Source: Catenulispora sp. EB89
GTDB lineage: Bacteria > Actinomycetota > Actinomycetes > Streptomycetales > Catenulisporaceae
Length of the DNA stretch: 64,000 nucleotides
Assembly: GCF_041261445.1 (NCBI RefSeq)
Contig: NZ_JBGCCU010000002.1
Span: 558,001 to 622,000 of the forward strand
Direction of reading: 5' to 3'
The translations under genes were made by a program, and so were the position numbers. Position 1 is the stretch's first letter; each line of letters begins with the position of its first letter. This document shows, piece after piece, positions 61,650 through 64,000 of this stretch. The notes under the pieces are model-generated. The model had not been told where the DNA came from. It worked only from the letters and a program-made list of their open reading frames with translations, and did not search any database.

Positions 61650-62894
61650 ATGTCCGGCGAGTCAAACGAACAAGAGGTCTGGCACCCGGCGGCGACAATG
61701 GACGCCGCCATCAAGGCCGAAGTCCGGGCAGCCGTCAGCGCGGCCGGAGAGGTCCTCGGCACGGAGACGGAGGACGACCCGGCCGGGGACGCCGATTTCG
61801 AGCAGACCATGGTCGTGAAGTACGTTCCCCTTCCGGCGGCGGTGGAACCCGCGACTTTGTCGCCCGTGACAACATCGGGACCTCCACCCGGCTCCGACCA
61901 GATCGGCCGGCACATCGCGCGCGCCGAGGCGCTGGCCGAACTCGGGCGACGCCAGCAGGCGCTGGACGTCCTCAACGAACTGATCGTGGCGGGCAGCCAG
62001 GACGTGCGGGTCTGGCGCGCTCTGGCCGCGGTGTACCTGGAGACCGGCGACGGCGAGAAGGCCCTGCGCGCCGCGGACTGGGTCATCACCTTCGCCCCCG
62101 ACGACGAGTGGGGCCACCGCCTGCGCGCCTCAGCGCTGCGACTGCTGGACCGCTTCGGCGAAGCGGTCGCGGCGGCCGAGAAGGCGGTGCGCCTGGGGCC
62201 GCAGGTCTGGCAGAGCCGCGCGAGCCTGGCCGCCGCCCTGGAAGCCAGCGGAGACCTGTCCCAGGCTGCGGCCGAGGCACGCCGGGCCACGGAACTGGCG
62301 GCGCGCCTCGACCCCGAATCCGCGACCGAGGCGAAGCAGTTCGAGGACGCGGTAACGGCGGCCGAGGAGGTCCCGGAACCGATAGCCCTGGTCGCCGACC
62401 TGGAGGCGGTCCTGGCGTCCCGGCCGGGGCCGGACGACGACAGCCTGGCGCACGTCGGCAACCTGGTGCTGCGGTCGATGGAGTTCAGCGCAGCGGCCGG
62501 CTGGCTGGTCGCCTTCGGCGGCGTGGCCATCCCCGGCTTCGACATCAGGTTCCTGATCCCCCTCGCGGTCCTGGCGGTCCTGGGCATCTGCCTGATAGGC
62601 CCGGCCCGCAAGGCCGACCGCGACCTCTGGCGGTACCTGGTCGAGTACCTGTGGCAGGACACGAAGACGCGCGTGGCGCTGGTGATGACGATCGCCGCGC
62701 ACGTGTTCATGATCACCGGGAGCTCGATCGGGCACGTGGAGGGCGGGTCGACGCTGACGGTCGGTCTGATCAGCCACCTGGTCGGGCGGCTGACGCTGCA
62801 CCGGAAGGCTCCGGAGCTGAGCCCGGTGCGGCGGGGTGGGGTGGCGGGCGTGGCGGGCGTGAAAACTCAGACCCGGCCCACCACGGGGGACTAG
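61650..62894 (+). CDS. TPR-repeat protein with C-terminal membrane helices
   Basis: The 414-residue protein has an acidic N-terminus (1-85), three to four TPR-like repeats (about 88-225: RAEALAELGRRQQALDVLNELI..VWRALAAVYLETGDGEKALRAADWVI..RLRASALRLLDRFGEAVAAAEKAV..SRASLAAALEASGDLSQAAAEARRATEL), then about four hydrophobic segments (282-390). It may be a membrane scaffold. GGGGGG precedes the ATG. Family unknown. Confidence 0.82.
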   Translation: MSGESNEQEVWHPAATMDAAIKAEVRAAVSAAGEVLGTETEDDPAGDADFEQTMVVKYVPLPAAVEPATLSPVTTSGPPPGSDQIGRHIARAEALAELGRRQQALDVLNELIVAGSQDVRVWRALAAVYLETGDGEKALRAADWVITFAPDDEWGHRLRASALRLLDRFGEAVAAAEKAVRLGPQVWQSRASLAAALEASGDLSQAAAEARRATELAARLDPESATEAKQFEDAVTAAEEVPEPIALVADLEAVLASRPGPDDDSLAHVGNLVLRSMEFSAAAGWLVAFGGVAIPGFDIRFLIPLAVLAVLGICLIGPARKADRDLWRYLVEYLWQDTKTRVALVMTIAAHVFMITGSSIGHVEGGSTLTVGLISHLVGRLTLHRKAPELSPVRRGGVAGVAGVKTQTRPTTGD

Positions 62895-62923
62895 CCTCAG
62901 CGAGGTTCTGGGCCGGCCCGCCC

Positions 62924-64000
62924 TCAAGCCGCGGCCGGCTCCGCAACCGCCTCAAGCCGAGGCGTCCGTACCAACAGCGCCCGCATCAGAACCGCGGCCG
63001 CGCTCAAGCCGAAGATCACCAACGCCATCGGCATCCCGCTGCTCTTGCTTCCCAGCCCCGTCAGCGGCGCGAAGATCGCGCCGAACAGGAACTGCCCCGT
63101 GCCGATCAGTGCCGAGGCCGCGCCTGCCACCGCGGGTGAGTAGCCGGACAGCGCCAAGGCCGTCACCTGGGGGGTGATCACGCCGACCGATGAGACCATC
63201 AGGAACAGTCCCACCAGTGTCCCCGCGAGGTTGCCGCCGAAGGCCGCCGTCGCCGCCAGCAGGATCGTGCTGCCGCCGAAGGACATCACCAGGCCCGCGC
63301 CCAGCAGGCGCGATGGCGCGACACGTCCCACCAGGCGGCCGCTGGTCCGGCCGCCGATCATGATGCCGAGGGCGTTGGCTCCGAAGGCGAAGCTGAACTC
63401 CTGCTTCGACAGGCCGTGGATGTTCTCCAGGACGAAGGGTGAGCCTGAGATGTAAGCGAACATCGCCGCCAGGGCGAAGCCGCCCGTCAGGATGTAGCCC
63501 GTGAACGCGCGGTCGCGGAGCAGGACCCGGAACGTGCGCAGGGTCGCGGGTAGGCCGCCGCCGGACGCTCCGCGTGAATCTTTCGGGAGCGTCTCCTTGA
63601 GTCCGAGCGTCGCGGCGGCGAACAGCGCTACGCCGATCAGCGTCAGCACCACGAATACGCCGCGCCAGCTCATGAAGCGGATCAGCTGGCCGCCGAGGAC
63701 CGGAGCCAGGATCGGGCCGAGGCCGTTCACCAGGATCAGTGTCGAGAAGAACTTCGTGAGGGCGTCGCCCTCGTACAGGTCGCGCACCATGGCCCGCGAG
63801 ATCACCAGGCCGGCCGCGCCGGCGAAGCCCTGGAGGAGGCGCGCCGCGGTGAGCGAGTAGACGTCGGGGGCGAACGCGCAGAACAGCGATGTGGCCACGT
63901 AGGCGATCAGCCCGATCGCGAGCGGCTTCTTGCGCCCCCACGCGTCCGACATCGGGCCGGCCACCAGTTGGCCGAAGGCCAGGCCGATCATGCACGCCGT
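62924..64000 (-). CDS. Bcr/CflA-family MFS exporter (cut by the window edge)
   Basis: The visible ~358 residues carry GQLVAGPMSDAWGRKKPLAIGLIAYVATSLFCAFAPDVYSL (motif A) and RLLQGFAGAAGLVISRAMVRDLYEGDALTKFFSTLILVNGLGPILAPVLGGQLI, hallmarks of the Bcr/CflA drug exporter group. Helix 1 and the start codon lie beyond 64000; the frame is open to the edge. About 11 of 12 helices are present. It is convergent with the TPR gene. Confidence 0.92.
   Translation of the reverse strand, partial: TACMIGLAFGQLVAGPMSDAWGRKKPLAIGLIAYVATSLFCAFAPDVYSLTAARLLQGFAGAAGLVISRAMVRDLYEGDALTKFFSTLILVNGLGPILAPVLGGQLIRFMSWRGVFVVLTLIGVALFAAATLGLKETLPKDSRGASGGGLPATLRTFRVLLRDRAFTGYILTGGFALAAMFAYISGSPFVLENIHGLSKQEFSFAFGANALGIMIGGRTSGRLVGRVAPSRLLGAGLVMSFGGSTILLAATAAFGGNLAGTLVGLFLMVSSVGVITPQVTALALSGYSPAVAGAASALIGTGQFLFGAIFAPLTGLGSKSSGMPMALVIFGLSAAAVLMRALLVRTPRLEAVAEPAAA

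Overview
The window is about 70% GC DNA from a mycelial-type actinomycete chromosome. The gene families and their order fit the Streptomyces/Catenulispora branch: CarD-IspD-IspF, a DasR/GlcNAc phosphotransferase block, a stand-alone GroEL with CIRCE operators, CspA-MoaD-threonine synthase, an FHA-containing EccC ATPase, XPB and HelD-type helicases, GpgS and DUF3263. Assignment to a genus is an inference. No insertion sequence, prophage, CRISPR array or rRNA was seen. One tRNA (Thr, UGU) is present. The window reads as core chromosome with scattered regulator/exporter cassettes.

Layout. 1-12.8 kb: an iron-box-like site facing a gene off the left edge, a small membrane protein, a HAD phosphatase, a long cold-shock protein, a Cys/Met-metabolism PLP enzyme, a DoxX-like protein and MarC. 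Two regulator/transporter pairs follow, each divergent around operator-like inverted repeats (TetR/DHA2 exporter, MarR/membrane protein), then a GH20 hexosaminidase and XPB helicase. 12.9-22 kb: a HelD/HelR-like helicase with a structured leader, an ABM-domain protein, CutC, and the PTS block (EIIC, DasR-like GntR, EIIB, EIIA, HPr, EI). 22-29 kb: an HD protein, a secreted small protein, a XRE-cupin regulator divergent from a thioredoxin-reductase-like enzyme, a twin-HTH protein, a membrane-anchored STAND/TPR ATPase and a Uma2-family protein.

29-35 kb: GroEL behind two CIRCE elements, CspA, a MoaD/ThiS-like carrier, and threonine synthase behind a clear SAM-I riboswitch, then divergent GpgS. 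35-43.4 kb: an ArsR-like regulator/MFS pair, a DUF3263 pair, NagA behind a good dre site, a small membrane protein plus FtsK-like ATPase, a His-rich lipoprotein and DUF2630. 43.5-50.8 kb: a MacB/FtsX-type ABC system, three poorly known proteins, tRNA-Thr and RNase H. 50.9-64 kb: an orphan EccC, a prepilin-type peptidase, CarD-IspD-IspF, a phytoene-desaturase-like oxidoreductase, a TPR membrane protein and a Bcr/CflA exporter cut by the right edge.

How the parts work together. The hexosaminidase (chitobiose to GlcNAc), the PTS proteins (uptake as GlcNAc-6-P), NagA (deacetylation) and the DasR-like regulator form a split amino-sugar regulon. It is tied together by dre-like sites at 18654 and 38111. 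The SAM riboswitch on threonine synthase links the methionine/SAM pool to the competing threonine branch. The most attractive leads are this riboswitch, the HelR leader hairpin that overlaps its Shine-Dalgarno, the duplicated-HTH protein beside the membrane STAND ATPase, and the paired perfect palindromes before the His-rich lipoprotein. I see no clear new multi-gene system.
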